A model generated the notes under the pieces. That model worked only from the letters and a program-made list of their open reading frames with translations. It was not told the origin of the DNA and ran no database searches. Both the position numbers and the translations under genes were made by a program. From positions 2,019,001-2,083,000 of the forward strand of contig NZ_JAUOEO010000001.1 of assembly GCF_030540825.1 (NCBI RefSeq): a stretch of 64,000 nt of DNA, read 5' to 3'. Of this stretch, positions 8,843 to 17,446 are shown piece by piece (the first letter of the stretch is position 1; each line of letters starts with the position of its first letter). This DNA comes from Flavivirga spongiicola (GTDB lineage Bacteria; Bacteroidota; Bacteroidia; Flavobacteriales; Flavobacteriaceae).

Positions 8843-9997
8843 ATGCTTTTTGAAGATGTTTTAGGTCAGGATCACATTAAAAATCATTTAACACAAAGTG
8901 TTGACAATGGCAGAATTCCGCATGCACAATTATTTGTTGGAAATGAAGGGTGTGGCACTTTACCCATGGCATTAGCTTATGCTCAATATATTCTATGCTC
9001 GAATACTGGTGGGAAAAACACAACTGGAAATGAAGCCTGCAACCTAAAATTTAAAAACATATCGCATCCCGATTTGCATTTTGCTTTTCCTGTAACAACA
9101 AGTGACAAAGCAAAAAGCCACCCTGTTTCTAGTTATTATCTTGAAGAGTGGCGTCAATTATTAAAAGAACAGCCTTACGGAAACCTTTTTGATTGGTATA
9201 AGTTGCTTGGCGTTGATAATAAACAAGGGCAAATAGGTGTAGATGAAGCGCATGATATTGTGAAATCTTTAACTTTAAAATCTTACGAAGGCGGTTATAA
9301 AGTTATGCTTATATGGATGGCAGAAAAGATGAATATTGCTTGCGCCAACAAACTTTTAAAACTTATTGAAGAGCCTCCAAATAAAACCATCTTTATTCTT
9401 ATTGCTGAAGATGAAGAACAAATAATTAATACCATTAGATCTCGTTGTCAAATTTTACATTTTCCGCCTTTGGCTGAAAATGTCATAAAAGATGCTTTAG
9501 TTAAAAATTATAGCTTAGATATGTCTATTGCAACTAAAATAGCACATCAATCTAATGGGAATTATAATAAAGCTTGTGACTTGGTCTATCAAGATTCTGA
9601 AGATTTACAATTTGAAGAATGGTTTATTTTTTGGATTCGAAGTGCTTTTAAAGCGAAAGGAAATAAGGCAGCCATACACGATCTTATTTCCTGGAGTGAA
9701 GATATAGCCAAAACAGGAAGAGAAACACAAAAGCAATTTTTACATTTCTGTTTAGATTTTTTTAGACAAGCCTTGTTGCTAAATTATAATGCTACAGATT
9801 TGGTTTATTTAGAGCCTAAAGCGCCAAAATTTAAATTAGAAAACTTTGCACCTTTTATACATGGAAACAATGTTTTAGAAATTAGTGATGAACTTCAAGA
9901 TGCTATTTATCATATTGAACGTAATGGCAATTCTAAAATTATTTTGACCGATCTGTCTATCAAGCTTACTCGTTTGCTTCATAAGAAACCTTCGTAA
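8843..9997 (+). CDS. holB: DNA polymerase III delta' subunit
   Basis: The 384-residue protein is the delta' subunit of the clamp loader, which opens the sliding clamp during replication. It has the AAA+ layout, starting LFEDVLGQDHIKNHL, then PHAQLFVGNEGCGT in place of a true Walker A. The P-loop lysine is missing, as expected for delta', which does not hydrolyse ATP. LLKLIEEPPNKTIFILIAE and the sensor-1-type TIRSRCQILHF are clear. The C-terminal collar domain fills the last 150 residues. It is convergent with the TonB receptor gene 47 nt downstream. Confidence 0.93.
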   Translation: MLFEDVLGQDHIKNHLTQSVDNGRIPHAQLFVGNEGCGTLPMALAYAQYILCSNTGGKNTTGNEACNLKFKNISHPDLHFAFPVTTSDKAKSHPVSSYYLEEWRQLLKEQPYGNLFDWYKLLGVDNKQGQIGVDEAHDIVKSLTLKSYEGGYKVMLIWMAEKMNIACANKLLKLIEEPPNKTIFILIAEDEEQIINTIRSRCQILHFPPLAENVIKDALVKNYSLDMSIATKIAHQSNGNYNKACDLVYQDSEDLQFEEWFIFWIRSAFKAKGNKAAIHDLISWSEDIAKTGRETQKQFLHFCLDFFRQALLLNYNATDLVYLEPKAPKFKLENFAPFIHGNNVLEISDELQDAIYHIERNGNSKIILTDLSIKLTRLLHKKPS

Positions 9998-10044
9998 TGA
10001 AACCTCGTTTCTAGAAGCGTTAACCATATATATTATTTTCTCAA

Positions 10045-12414
10045 CTAAAACTTCACTCTAAATGAGAGATTTGGAGTAATTCCTAATGAGAATCTATTAA
10101 TTTCTTGAAATACAGTATTTGTTAAGCCTTCTTCAACAAAATTAAATTCTTTATACGATCTTCTTAAAAGATTATGGTTATCAGTAATATTTAATATAGA
10201 CACCCCTATTTTAGCTTTCCATTTCTCTTTTACAGAGAGGTTAAATTTATAAGATGCAGACAAATCCAATCGATTATAACTGGGCAATCGATTGCTATTC
10301 GTTTTGGAGTAATTAACATTCAAACCGCCTTCATCCTGTAAAACATGCAAAGCCTTAGTGTAGGGGGTTCCCGTTCTTACATTCCAGCCTAAAGAAACAT
10401 TAAAATTATTCCACGAATATGAATGAGTCCATCTAAAATGATGTTTTATATCAAAATTCCCAGGAAATGGGTTCCCTTCATTAATTTGGTTAAAAGCAAA
10501 TTTATTATTTATACAGGAATAGCTTAACCAGGTTCTATAATCGTTAATCTTCTTTTTTATTAATATATCTAAACCTAAAACATCACTTTTCCCTCGAAAA
10601 AAATCTTCATTTTCTTTATTATCAAATCCTCTAGTTAATGATGTTAGACCATTTACTCTTTTTACATAACCATCTATATCTATATCCCACCCATCCTTAC
10701 TAAATGAAAATCCAGTAGTTAATTGAGAACTTTTTAATATCGGAATGTTTATACCATCTGCTAAAACCCAAATTTGATTTTCTAACCCAAAATCTTTTGT
10801 TTCAAACTCCACTATTTGGCTAACTTCTTGATGTAGTATTTCTGCAGAAGTTTTAAATTTTAAATGAGGTGCTATTTGAGCTTTTAAATGCAGCCTTGGC
10901 TCAAAAAAGAACTTATTGAAAGAAGACATATAATTAGCTCTCAACCCCGCATTAAGAATTAACTTATTACTGTTTTTATATTGATAATCTGTATAAAACG
11001 CATGGTTAGTATTCGAGTCTCTATCTTGAAAAGTTTCCATTTTAAACTCACCGTTTTTAATCTGATTCCCAAAATCTAATTGATATCGGATTTTATTTGA
11101 TGATAATTGGTAACCAATCGCTAACTCATTTGTTTTATTAATCTTCCAATTTGTATTAAAAAATATTCCAAAATCATAAACGATATTCTTTTTTGTCGTT
11201 TCATATATAGTCACTTCTTCATTTTCATCATAAGACGACCCGCTATAATCTAAATCAAAATTAGAATAATAAGCTTGAAAGGCATGTGAAAAAGTATGAT
11301 TGTAATTATGGTCCCATAAAACACTAAAGCCTTTATTATATATTTCTATATTATCAGTTATATATTGACTGAATATACCTGAAAATTCATTATTTAATTT
11401 ATTTCTTGTAAACAGGTTACTAAAAGTAATCTCATCATTATCATTTGGTTTTACAATGACTTTAGTTGTGTAGTCTAAAAAATAAAAAAACTCGTTTAGG
11501 ATATTAATATCATTTACATTATAAGCTTTCTTTCCGTCAGTAAATTTTGTGTTTTGAAAAACTCTTTTAGACATATTCTTAAATGTAATTGATTTAAAAA
11601 TATCTGAAAATGATCTTCTTGCAGATGCAATTATTGCTATTTTTTTACTTATAGGTGCTTTAACATAGAGATCTGCATGGGTCATATTAAAACCTAAACC
11701 ACCTTTAATTTTTTGTGGTATTTTATTAGATGATGAGATGTCTATAACACTAGAGACCCTACTTCCATACTTCGCTTTTGTGCCTCCTGTATAGAACTTA
11801 ACTTCTTCTGTTATATATGGATTAAAAGCCGAAATCATATCAAAAAAATGACCTGAATTATACATCTTTATGCCATCCCAAAGAATTAAGTTTTGATCGG
11901 GAGTCCCTCCTCTTACATAAAGTCCTGATGCTGTTTCTGATGGGCTTTGAATTCCGGGAAATAATTGTAAACTCTGTAATATATCTGGCTCGGTTAGCCC
12001 TGGAAGAATTCCCAGGTTTCTTGGTGATAATACTACAGAACCATCTCCTTTTTTACAAATTCCAGAAGTAAGATATTCATTAACAACAATCTCTTTAAGT
12101 TTTTGAGTAGCTGTTAAATCTATTGGATTTTGATGCTTTATAATATAATAACGCTCTGATATTCTAATAAACTTAATATTTGTTTGCTCTTCTATAATAT
12201 TTAACGCTGTTTCTAACAATGCGTCATCACTTTGAAAAGTTACGAATTGATTTTCAATTAATTCTGAATTAAAAGATAATTTAATATTAAACTCTTTTTC
12301 AAGTTCAATAATCACATCATTTAAAGCCGTATTATCATAAACAAATGAGGTTCTCTTTTGGGACATCATTTGTAACGAACATATAATAATAAAAACAGTT
12401 AATATTAATTTCAT
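10045..12414 (-). CDS. TonB-dependent outer membrane receptor with STN signalling domain
   Basis: The 789-residue protein has a signal peptide (about 1-18), an N-terminal STN (secretin/TonB short N-terminal) domain at about 25-95, a plug (about 115-230, with LYVRGGTPDQNLILWDGIKMY) and a 22-strand-type barrel to the C-terminus. The plug tail YGSRVSSVIDISSS is typical of Bacteroidetes receptors lacking a SusD partner. An STN domain means the receptor can signal through an anti-sigma factor, and the FecR-like gene lies directly upstream, 56 nt away. It therefore forms a FecI-FecR-FecA style cell-surface signalling set. The ligand is unknown; no siderophore or haem motif is evident. Confidence 0.92.
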   Translation of the reverse strand: MKLILTVFIIICSLQMMSQKRTSFVYDNTALNDVIIELEKEFNIKLSFNSELIENQFVTFQSDDALLETALNIIEEQTNIKFIRISERYYIIKHQNPIDLTATQKLKEIVVNEYLTSGICKKGDGSVVLSPRNLGILPGLTEPDILQSLQLFPGIQSPSETASGLYVRGGTPDQNLILWDGIKMYNSGHFFDMISAFNPYITEEVKFYTGGTKAKYGSRVSSVIDISSSNKIPQKIKGGLGFNMTHADLYVKAPISKKIAIIASARRSFSDIFKSITFKNMSKRVFQNTKFTDGKKAYNVNDINILNEFFYFLDYTTKVIVKPNDNDEITFSNLFTRNKLNNEFSGIFSQYITDNIEIYNKGFSVLWDHNYNHTFSHAFQAYYSNFDLDYSGSSYDENEEVTIYETTKKNIVYDFGIFFNTNWKINKTNELAIGYQLSSNKIRYQLDFGNQIKNGEFKMETFQDRDSNTNHAFYTDYQYKNSNKLILNAGLRANYMSSFNKFFFEPRLHLKAQIAPHLKFKTSAEILHQEVSQIVEFETKDFGLENQIWVLADGINIPILKSSQLTTGFSFSKDGWDIDIDGYVKRVNGLTSLTRGFDNKENEDFFRGKSDVLGLDILIKKKINDYRTWLSYSCINNKFAFNQINEGNPFPGNFDIKHHFRWTHSYSWNNFNVSLGWNVRTGTPYTKALHVLQDEGGLNVNYSKTNSNRLPSYNRLDLSASYKFNLSVKEKWKAKIGVSILNITDNHNLLRRSYKEFNFVEEGLTNTVFQEINRFSLGITPNLSFRVKF

Positions 12415-12470
12415 CTATCAACCAACTAACTAACACTATTATAAAATCAAGAATAGGTCCTTAATGCTTC

Positions 12471-13409
12471 TCAAATATTAATTTTCAGAGTCTTATTAAC
12501 GAGAATTATTTTGTTTTCGTCTTTAATGGTATATGAAATATTCATAGTCTCAAAAACTGTTTTTAGTGCTAACCTTAGGTTTTTATGAGTAAATCCACCG
12601 GTAAACTTTTGATTGGTGTCTATTTTTGAAGCATTAATAGTCACATTAAACTGGTTTTCAATGGTATTTATAACTTGAAATAATGGTGTATTTCTAAAAG
12701 TACTTTCCCCTTGCAGCCATGATGATTTTCTATCGGTAAAAGTCCATTTTTCTAAATCACCGTTTACAATTCTAAATGCCTTTCCTTCTTTAAGTATGGT
12801 CTCTTCCATGACATCAAGACTATTAACTTTTACACGACCTTCATAACATAGAATTTCAAAGAAATTTTGTCTTGCAATAATATTAAATTCTGTACCCAAA
12901 ACCTCAACAACTCCTAAATTTGTAAGCACTTTAAAGGTAGTACCCTTTTCTACATCAAAAAAAGCTTCGCCTACAAGTTTCACCTCTCTATTAGTTTCCC
13001 ATCCTTTTGAATTAAAATCTATTTGAGAATTTGCATTAAGTTGTACTTTAGAATCATCTGGAAGTATGACCGCTAATTGTTCACTAAAACCTGTTTGGTA
13101 ATGGGATTGTAAATTCAAGAAGTAGAATATTCCAAATGCAATTAGCAGTACTGCCGCAGCACTATACATCCAAATAGGAATACGTCTTTCAATCTTATTA
13201 TTATCTTTTTCGGACTCTAACTGCTGCTGTAGTTTACTAAAAGCTGTTTGCTTATTATATGCTGGTGTTTTTAGTTTTTGAGCAACTTCATTAATCTTAT
13301 TAAACTTATGGTAGTCACTAGATTTTTTAAACGCTTCTAACTCTTCGGTAGATAGATCACCCGAAACCCAACGTGCTAAAAAAGTATCGTCTAAGAAATT
13401 TTTTTCCAT
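12471..13409 (-). CDS. FecR-like anti-sigma factor
   Basis: The 312-residue protein has a cytosolic N-terminal sigma-binding region (about 1-78, including FLARWVSGDLSTEELEAF), one membrane helix at about 79-100, a periplasmic FecR domain (about 115-215) and a C-terminal DUF4974 domain (about 240-312, ending in an IILVNK strand). In this family the periplasmic part contacts the STN domain of a TonB receptor and relays ligand binding to the sigma factor. It is placed between the sigma factor gene (51 nt upstream) and the receptor gene (56 nt downstream), which supports this role. Confidence 0.93.
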   Translation of the reverse strand: MEKNFLDDTFLARWVSGDLSTEELEAFKKSSDYHKFNKINEVAQKLKTPAYNKQTAFSKLQQQLESEKDNNKIERRIPIWMYSAAAVLLIAFGIFYFLNLQSHYQTGFSEQLAVILPDDSKVQLNANSQIDFNSKGWETNREVKLVGEAFFDVEKGTTFKVLTNLGVVEVLGTEFNIIARQNFFEILCYEGRVKVNSLDVMEETILKEGKAFRIVNGDLEKWTFTDRKSSWLQGESTFRNTPLFQVINTIENQFNVTINASKIDTNQKFTGGFTHKNLRLALKTVFETMNISYTIKDENKIILVNKTLKINI

Positions 13410-13460
13410 CTTTTAAGCTTTTATTCTACTATTAAAACAATTATCTTTTTTTACCCTACT

Positions 13461-13976
13461 TTAAATATCTCCTATACGCGCTCTCAACGTGACTAAAGCC
13501 TGACTCATTCGTTTTTCTACAGCTTTCACAGAGATTCCAACAATATCTGATATTTCAGAATATTTCTTCTTATCTATTCTACTTAGTAAAAAAACTTCTC
13601 GTTGTTTTTCAGGCAAATCGGCAATTGCTTTTTCTAATTTTACCATAAACTCTCGTTCTTCAAACAAAAACTCGGGGGTTTCATTTGTACGATCTGATGC
13701 CAAATGTACTTGATGTTGTAATACTACTTTTTTATGTGCCACTTCATTTAAAAAAATATTTTTTGCTACTGTGTATAAATACGATTTTGCTTTCTCAAAA
13801 ATAACTTTTGCACAATTACGCCAAAGTTTTACAAACGATTCCTGAACAATATCTTCTGCCTGTTCTATATCTCCACATTTATAATATATAAAGTTTCGTA
13901 AAGTTTCAGAATGTTCATTAAAAATCGATTCGTATGCTTTTTCTTCACAAACAGATCTGGGCTTCTTATTCATCAA
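13461..13976 (-). CDS. ECF-family RNA polymerase sigma factor (FecI-like)
   Basis: The 171-residue protein has the two ECF sigma regions: sigma2 (about 20-85, with DIEQAEDIVQESFVKLWRN) for -10 recognition and core binding, and sigma4 (about 110-165, with LPEKQREVFLLSRIDKKKYSEI and a helix-turn-helix) for -35 recognition. It should direct expression of the neighbouring receptor and perhaps other genes, when released by the FecR-like protein encoded next. Translation could begin at either of two tandem Met codons. It is the first gene of the sigma/anti-sigma/receptor set. Confidence 0.95.
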   Translation of the reverse strand: MMNKKPRSVCEEKAYESIFNEHSETLRNFIYYKCGDIEQAEDIVQESFVKLWRNCAKVIFEKAKSYLYTVAKNIFLNEVAHKKVVLQHQVHLASDRTNETPEFLFEEREFMVKLEKAIADLPEKQREVFLLSRIDKKKYSEISDIVGISVKAVEKRMSQALVTLRARIGDI

Positions 13977-14323
13977 TATTTACATTTTTTTAATTCAAAA
14001 CTAAAGATAATTTGATGATAAAAAAGGAAAATTACTTTTTTAATTATTCTACTCTTAATAAATGTAAAGCTTAAAAATAGAACGACCACAGGTATGAAAT
14101 TTAAGAATGGTTTATTAATTGTTTACCGCTTTATTTTAGATAACATATTTACAAAGTATGCCATGAGAAATTGTGTTCTCCAAACTTTAAAAGTCAAAAC
14201 ACACTATAAATCAGTACATTAATAAGCGTTTTAGAGATTTCATTTAAATAAAAAGTAGGGTAAAAACCTAGCTTCCTGTTTTAAGAACAATAAAAATAAT
14301 TATTTAAATAAAAAATTTAAAAC
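13977..14323. other. Divergent promoter region between sigma factor and small lipoprotein
   Basis: About 350 AT-rich bases without a credible ORF. Promoters for the sigma factor (minus strand) and the lipoprotein (plus strand) must lie here. On the minus strand a TATCTTTA near 13998-14010 resembles the -7 box loosely. I see no repeat or RNA element I can defend. Confidence 0.35.
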
Positions 14324-14725
14324 ATGAAAAATTTATTGAAATTAGTACCCGTGCTCTTCTTATCTGCTTCTATATTGGTTGCATGTAATAAAGATGATGA
14401 CCCAATTATTAAGTCAGAAAAATTAACCTCAGTTAGCTATAAACCAAATAGTATGACAGGGAAAGTTAATGTTGCTTTTAAAAGTTCGGAAATTAAATTA
14501 AACCCTACTACGGCAAAAGCAACTTTCACCATTAAAAAAATAACGAAAGATGGTGCTAATTTTACGAATCCTTCAAAAGGATTTAAAATTGATTCTAAAG
14601 GAAAAGTCCATTCCGAAACGGGTCATAAATTATTAAAAGGCACTTATGTTGTAACTGTTTCTGCAAAGGATAAATCAGATAATAAAATAATCAAAACGGC
14701 TACAGTAAAAATTACTATTAGCTAG
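14324..14725 (+). CDS. Small lipoprotein of unknown function
   Basis: The 133-residue protein has a clear lipoprotein signal (LFLSASILVACNKDDD), then about 110 residues rich in Lys and Thr with beta-strand spacing. The last strands (LLKGTYVVTVSAKDKSDN) look like an Ig/cadherin-like fold. No known family is recognised. It lies next to the sigma/anti-sigma/receptor set but is divergent from it, so it could be one of the targets. Immediately downstream are a MITE-like element and a degenerate partial copy of this gene, so the locus has been duplicated and eroded. Confidence 0.75.
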   Translation: MKNLLKLVPVLFLSASILVACNKDDDPIIKSEKLTSVSYKPNSMTGKVNVAFKSSEIKLNPTTAKATFTIKKITKDGANFTNPSKGFKIDSKGKVHSETGHKLLKGTYVVTVSAKDKSDNKIIKTATVKITIS

Positions 14726-14736
14726 TAGTTAACTAT

Positions 14737-14896
14737 GAACTCATCTTGACTTTTTGTTTTTAACCGAAAATGAGATAAAATTTGTTCAGATAAGGCACTT
14801 TTTGCAAGTTATAGCAGGGCTACAAATAAAAAAAGTAACAAAATATGAGCAAATTTGAGCCATTTTTTAGGAAATAGAAAAAGTCAAGATGAGTTC
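14737..14896. mobile_element. MITE-like element, 160 bp, 19-bp perfect terminal inverted repeats
   Basis: The left end GAACTCATCTTGACTTTTT (14737-14755) and its exact reverse complement (14878-14896) bound 122 bases with no ORF. Flanks read TAT on both sides, a possible 3-bp target-site duplication. That size, non-coding content and perfect terminal repeats are the marks of a miniature inverted-repeat element, mobilised by a transposase encoded elsewhere. No transposase gene is in the window. An alternative is a long hairpin terminator for the lipoprotein gene, though 122 nt of loop argues against it. Confidence 0.65.
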
Positions 14897-14900
14897 TATA

Positions 14901-15140
14901 ATTAAAAAAATAACGAAAGATGGAAGTCTTTTTTAAATTAACCTCTGTAGTAAAAACAACTCACTCCATAAAAAAAAATAGCAAAAAATGATGCTGATAG
15001 TACAAATTTTTCAAATGGGGATTTAGAATTGATTTCGTGGGAAATGTTTTTACAAATGCGACTCATAAATTACTAACAGTCAATCACCTGACAACTGTTT
15101 AGGTAAAAGACAAATGGATAATAAAATAAAATTATTATTC
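14901..15140 (+). pseudogene. Decayed partial duplicate of the 14324 lipoprotein gene
   Basis: Bases 14901-14923 are identical to 14531-14553 inside the lipoprotein gene. From 14935 a second stretch resembles that gene from base 14420 onward: an identical AAATTAACCTC, then diverged matches to the regions encoding KKITKDGANFTNPSKGFKID, the THKLL segment and the end of the gene. In-frame stops and frameshifts prevent any product. The two stretches are out of order relative to the parent gene, suggesting more than one rearrangement, perhaps linked to the adjacent MITE-like element. Confidence 0.7.
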
Positions 15141-15168
15141 GCAACTAACGTTATTTATAATATCATTT

Positions 15169-15196
15169 GAAACTGTCTTTTTAGACAGTTTCTCTT
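15169..15196 (+). terminator. Hairpin terminator-like structure
   Basis: A 9-bp perfect stem (GAAACTGTC at 15169-15177, GACAGTTTC at 15184-15192) has a 6-nt loop and a weak T-rich tail. It probably ends transcription that crosses the duplicated lipoprotein region. Confidence 0.6.
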
Positions 15197-15605
15197 GTTT
15201 ATACAGGTTTGTAAATAATGGTAGCTAAATAACGATCGATCAGATCATAGTACATTATAAATTCTATAAAGACTTTGGCTACTTTAAATAAATGTTAATT
15301 TCAACAAAACAACTATTTAGCAAAATAGCCCAACGAATTAACATAACTTATAGAAATTATCTGTTATCTGTTTTTGTTCTCTATTTCTTAAAATTCTAAA
15401 GTCTGTTCTTTAATTTACTAAATATTCTGCTTTTTCTCTTTTATAAATTACACTCTCTTAGGTCGAGCTCAAGTTAATATTGTCGTTTTTATACAAGATA
15501 TTACCTTTTCTCATTTGCTAGTTTTGTCCAATAACAATTAAAAACATCGAAGTCTTTACGATTCTCAATCGTTTACATAGTAATTGAACCTGATAAAATA
15601 ATAAC

Positions 15606-15659
15606 ATGAAACAAAACCTTCTCTTAATTCCCTTTATCTACTTTTTAACCTCCTTTTAA
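15606..15659 (+). CDS. 17-codon signal-peptide-like ORF upstream of the propeller protein
   Basis: The frame encodes MKQNLLLIPFIYFLTSF and stops 5 nt before the ATG of the next gene, whose own signal peptide begins MKKNLFLIFLIPFF. The resemblance suggests either a truncated duplicate of the signal-peptide region or a short leader whose translation is coupled to the downstream gene. There is no experimental basis to choose. The rest of the interval 15197-15605 has no feature I can support. Confidence 0.35.
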   Translation: MKQNLLLIPFIYFLTSF

Positions 15660-15664
15660 ATATT

Positions 15665-17179
15665 ATGAAAAAAAATCTATTCCTAATCTTTCTTATTCCC
15701 TTTTTTAGTATTAGTCAAACAAAAATCGGTAACGATATTGATGGTAAAGCAGGTGGTGATGAATCAGGCTATAGTATATCACTTTCTTCTGATGGTTCTA
15801 TAATAGCCATTGGTTCTCCAAAAAACAATAATAGCGATGGTAATTATAATTCAGGTCTTGTACAGATTTACAAAAATGTATCTGGGACTTGGACACAGAT
15901 AGGTCGTGACATTGAAGGTGAAACGAACAATGATGAATCTGGCTATAGCGTATCACTTTCTGCTGATGGTTCTGTTGTAGCTATTGGAGCTCCTAACCAT
16001 AGGGGTGCCAATGGTTCTGACTCTGGTCATGTAAGCATTTATAAATATACATCTCCTGATCTCTGGGTACTAATGGGTAACAATATCGATGGTGAAATGG
16101 CTTACGATCAATCTGGTTATAGTGTATCACTTTCTTCCGACGATGGTTCTATTGTAGCTATTGGAGCCCCTAATCACAGGGGAGCTAATGGTTCTAATTC
16201 TGGTCATGTACGTGTTTATAAGTATGAATCATCATCAGACGCTTGGACACAAATAGGTAATAATATTGACGGTGAAGCATATGGCGATAAATCAGGATCC
16301 TGTGTCTCGCTTTCTGCTAATGGTTCTATTGTAGCTATTGGGGCTCCTAATCATAGGGGGGTCAATGGTCCTGATTCTGGTCATGTAATTGTTTATCAAA
16401 GTACACCATCTGGTTGGAAAAAGATGGGTAATGCTATTGATGGCAAAGCATATGGCGATAAATCAGGTTTTAGTATCTCGCTTTCTGCTGATGGTTCTGT
16501 TGTAGCTATTGGAGCTCCTAATCATAGGGGGATCAATGGTTCTAATTCTGGTCATGTTCGCATTTATAAGTATATATCGAATGATTGGACACAGATAGGC
16601 CTTGATATTGGTGGTGAAGCACATAGTGATGAATCAGGTTCCAGTGTCTCACTTTCTAATGATGGCTCTGTTGTAGCTATTGGAGCTATTTATAATAATG
16701 GCGACAATGGTCTTACGTCTAGGTCTGGACATGTGCGCATTTATAGGAATATATCGGGTAATTGGAAACTGCAAGGCAATGATATTGATGGTGAAGCATA
16801 TAATGATAAATCAGGTTCCAGTGTCTCACTTTCTAACGATGGTTCTGTGGTAGCTATCGGAGCTATTGGTAATAGAGGAGATAGTAGTCTTTCTAATTCC
16901 GGCCATACACGTGTTTACGATTTAAGCACCCTATTATCATCAGACACTTTCGTCTTATCCCAATTTCGTCTGTTTCCAAATCCGTCTAAAGGTCAAACAA
17001 CTATTAAATTAAATAAAGGACTGACCTTAGAGAAAATTTCTATCTATAATAACTTTGATCAGTTTATACAATCTACTCAAAAAGAAGTTATTGATACTTC
17101 TAGCTTATCCACAGGAGTTTATTACGTTCAAGTTGTAACTAATAAAGGTAAAGCAACAAAGAAGCTAGTGATTAAATAA
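15665..17179 (+). CDS. T9SS-secreted protein with seven-repeat beta-propeller
   Basis: The 504-residue protein has a signal peptide (about 1-18), seven tandem repeats of about 55-60 residues (about 20-420) and a T9SS type A sorting domain (about 432-504, starting RLFPNPSKGQTTIKL). Each repeat has the pattern IGxDIDGEAxxDxSGxSVSLSxDGSVVAIGAP, then SGHVRIYK and a W near the end. Seven four-stranded repeats strongly suggest a seven-bladed propeller of the FG-GAP/integrin-like class, probably a secreted or surface adhesin or ligand-binding protein. The neighbouring repeats are very similar at DNA level, so copy number may vary between strains. A terminator follows the gene. Confidence 0.85.
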   Translation: MKKNLFLIFLIPFFSISQTKIGNDIDGKAGGDESGYSISLSSDGSIIAIGSPKNNNSDGNYNSGLVQIYKNVSGTWTQIGRDIEGETNNDESGYSVSLSADGSVVAIGAPNHRGANGSDSGHVSIYKYTSPDLWVLMGNNIDGEMAYDQSGYSVSLSSDDGSIVAIGAPNHRGANGSNSGHVRVYKYESSSDAWTQIGNNIDGEAYGDKSGSCVSLSANGSIVAIGAPNHRGVNGPDSGHVIVYQSTPSGWKKMGNAIDGKAYGDKSGFSISLSADGSVVAIGAPNHRGINGSNSGHVRIYKYISNDWTQIGLDIGGEAHSDESGSSVSLSNDGSVVAIGAIYNNGDNGLTSRSGHVRIYRNISGNWKLQGNDIDGEAYNDKSGSSVSLSNDGSVVAIGAIGNRGDSSLSNSGHTRVYDLSTLLSSDTFVLSQFRLFPNPSKGQTTIKLNKGLTLEKISIYNNFDQFIQSTQKEVIDTSSLSTGVYYVQVVTNKGKATKKLVIK

Positions 17180-17198
17180 AATACACAAAAGAACATTT

Positions 17199-17236
17199 AA
17201 AAAGGGTTTCTGCGTACATAGAAACCCTTTTCTTTT
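17199..17236 (+). terminator. Intrinsic terminator after the propeller protein gene
   Basis: A stem of AAAAGGGTTTC (ending 17210) with GAAACCCTTTT (17221-17231), a 10-nt loop and a following T-rich run make a canonical rho-independent terminator. Confidence 0.88.
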
Positions 17237-17279
17237 TTATAGCTTAACATTAAAAAAATACGATTAAATATTTTAAGTG

Positions 17280-17287
17280 TAACTTTG
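17280..17287 (+). promoter_or_regulatory. -7 promoter box (TAACTTTG) upstream of rnr
   Basis: TAACTTTG fits TAnnTTTG and would leave a leader of about 150 nt before rnr. The same octamer and following GCAC occur in the tatA promoter at 3233. No clear -33 element is visible. Confidence 0.55.
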
Positions 17288-17346
17288 CACAAAACTTAAT
17301 TGAAAAAAGATCCCTTTATGTTTTATAAAGGACTCCATTTAAAAAA

Positions 17347-17372
17347 TGTCATTCTCGCAAAAGCGGGAAGTT
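17347..17372. repeat. Dispersed GTCATTC(C/T)CGCAAAAGC-type hairpin repeat, copy 1
   Basis: TGTCATTCTCGCAAAAGCGG and the following bases form a short imperfect hairpin. A close relative lies at 20306-20330. It is inside the presumed rnr leader, so it could affect that transcript. Confidence 0.55.
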
Positions 17373-17446
17373 CTTCGCTACTTATTAAGTTTAAAATAAC
17401 TATATTCCTAAATACCTTTAGGAAACTACTATGAATTAAATTATAA

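Noticed and set aside
15719..16920. Repeats considered as a CRISPR-like array
   Set aside because: Period is about 175 bp, in frame and fully coding; no spacer structure.
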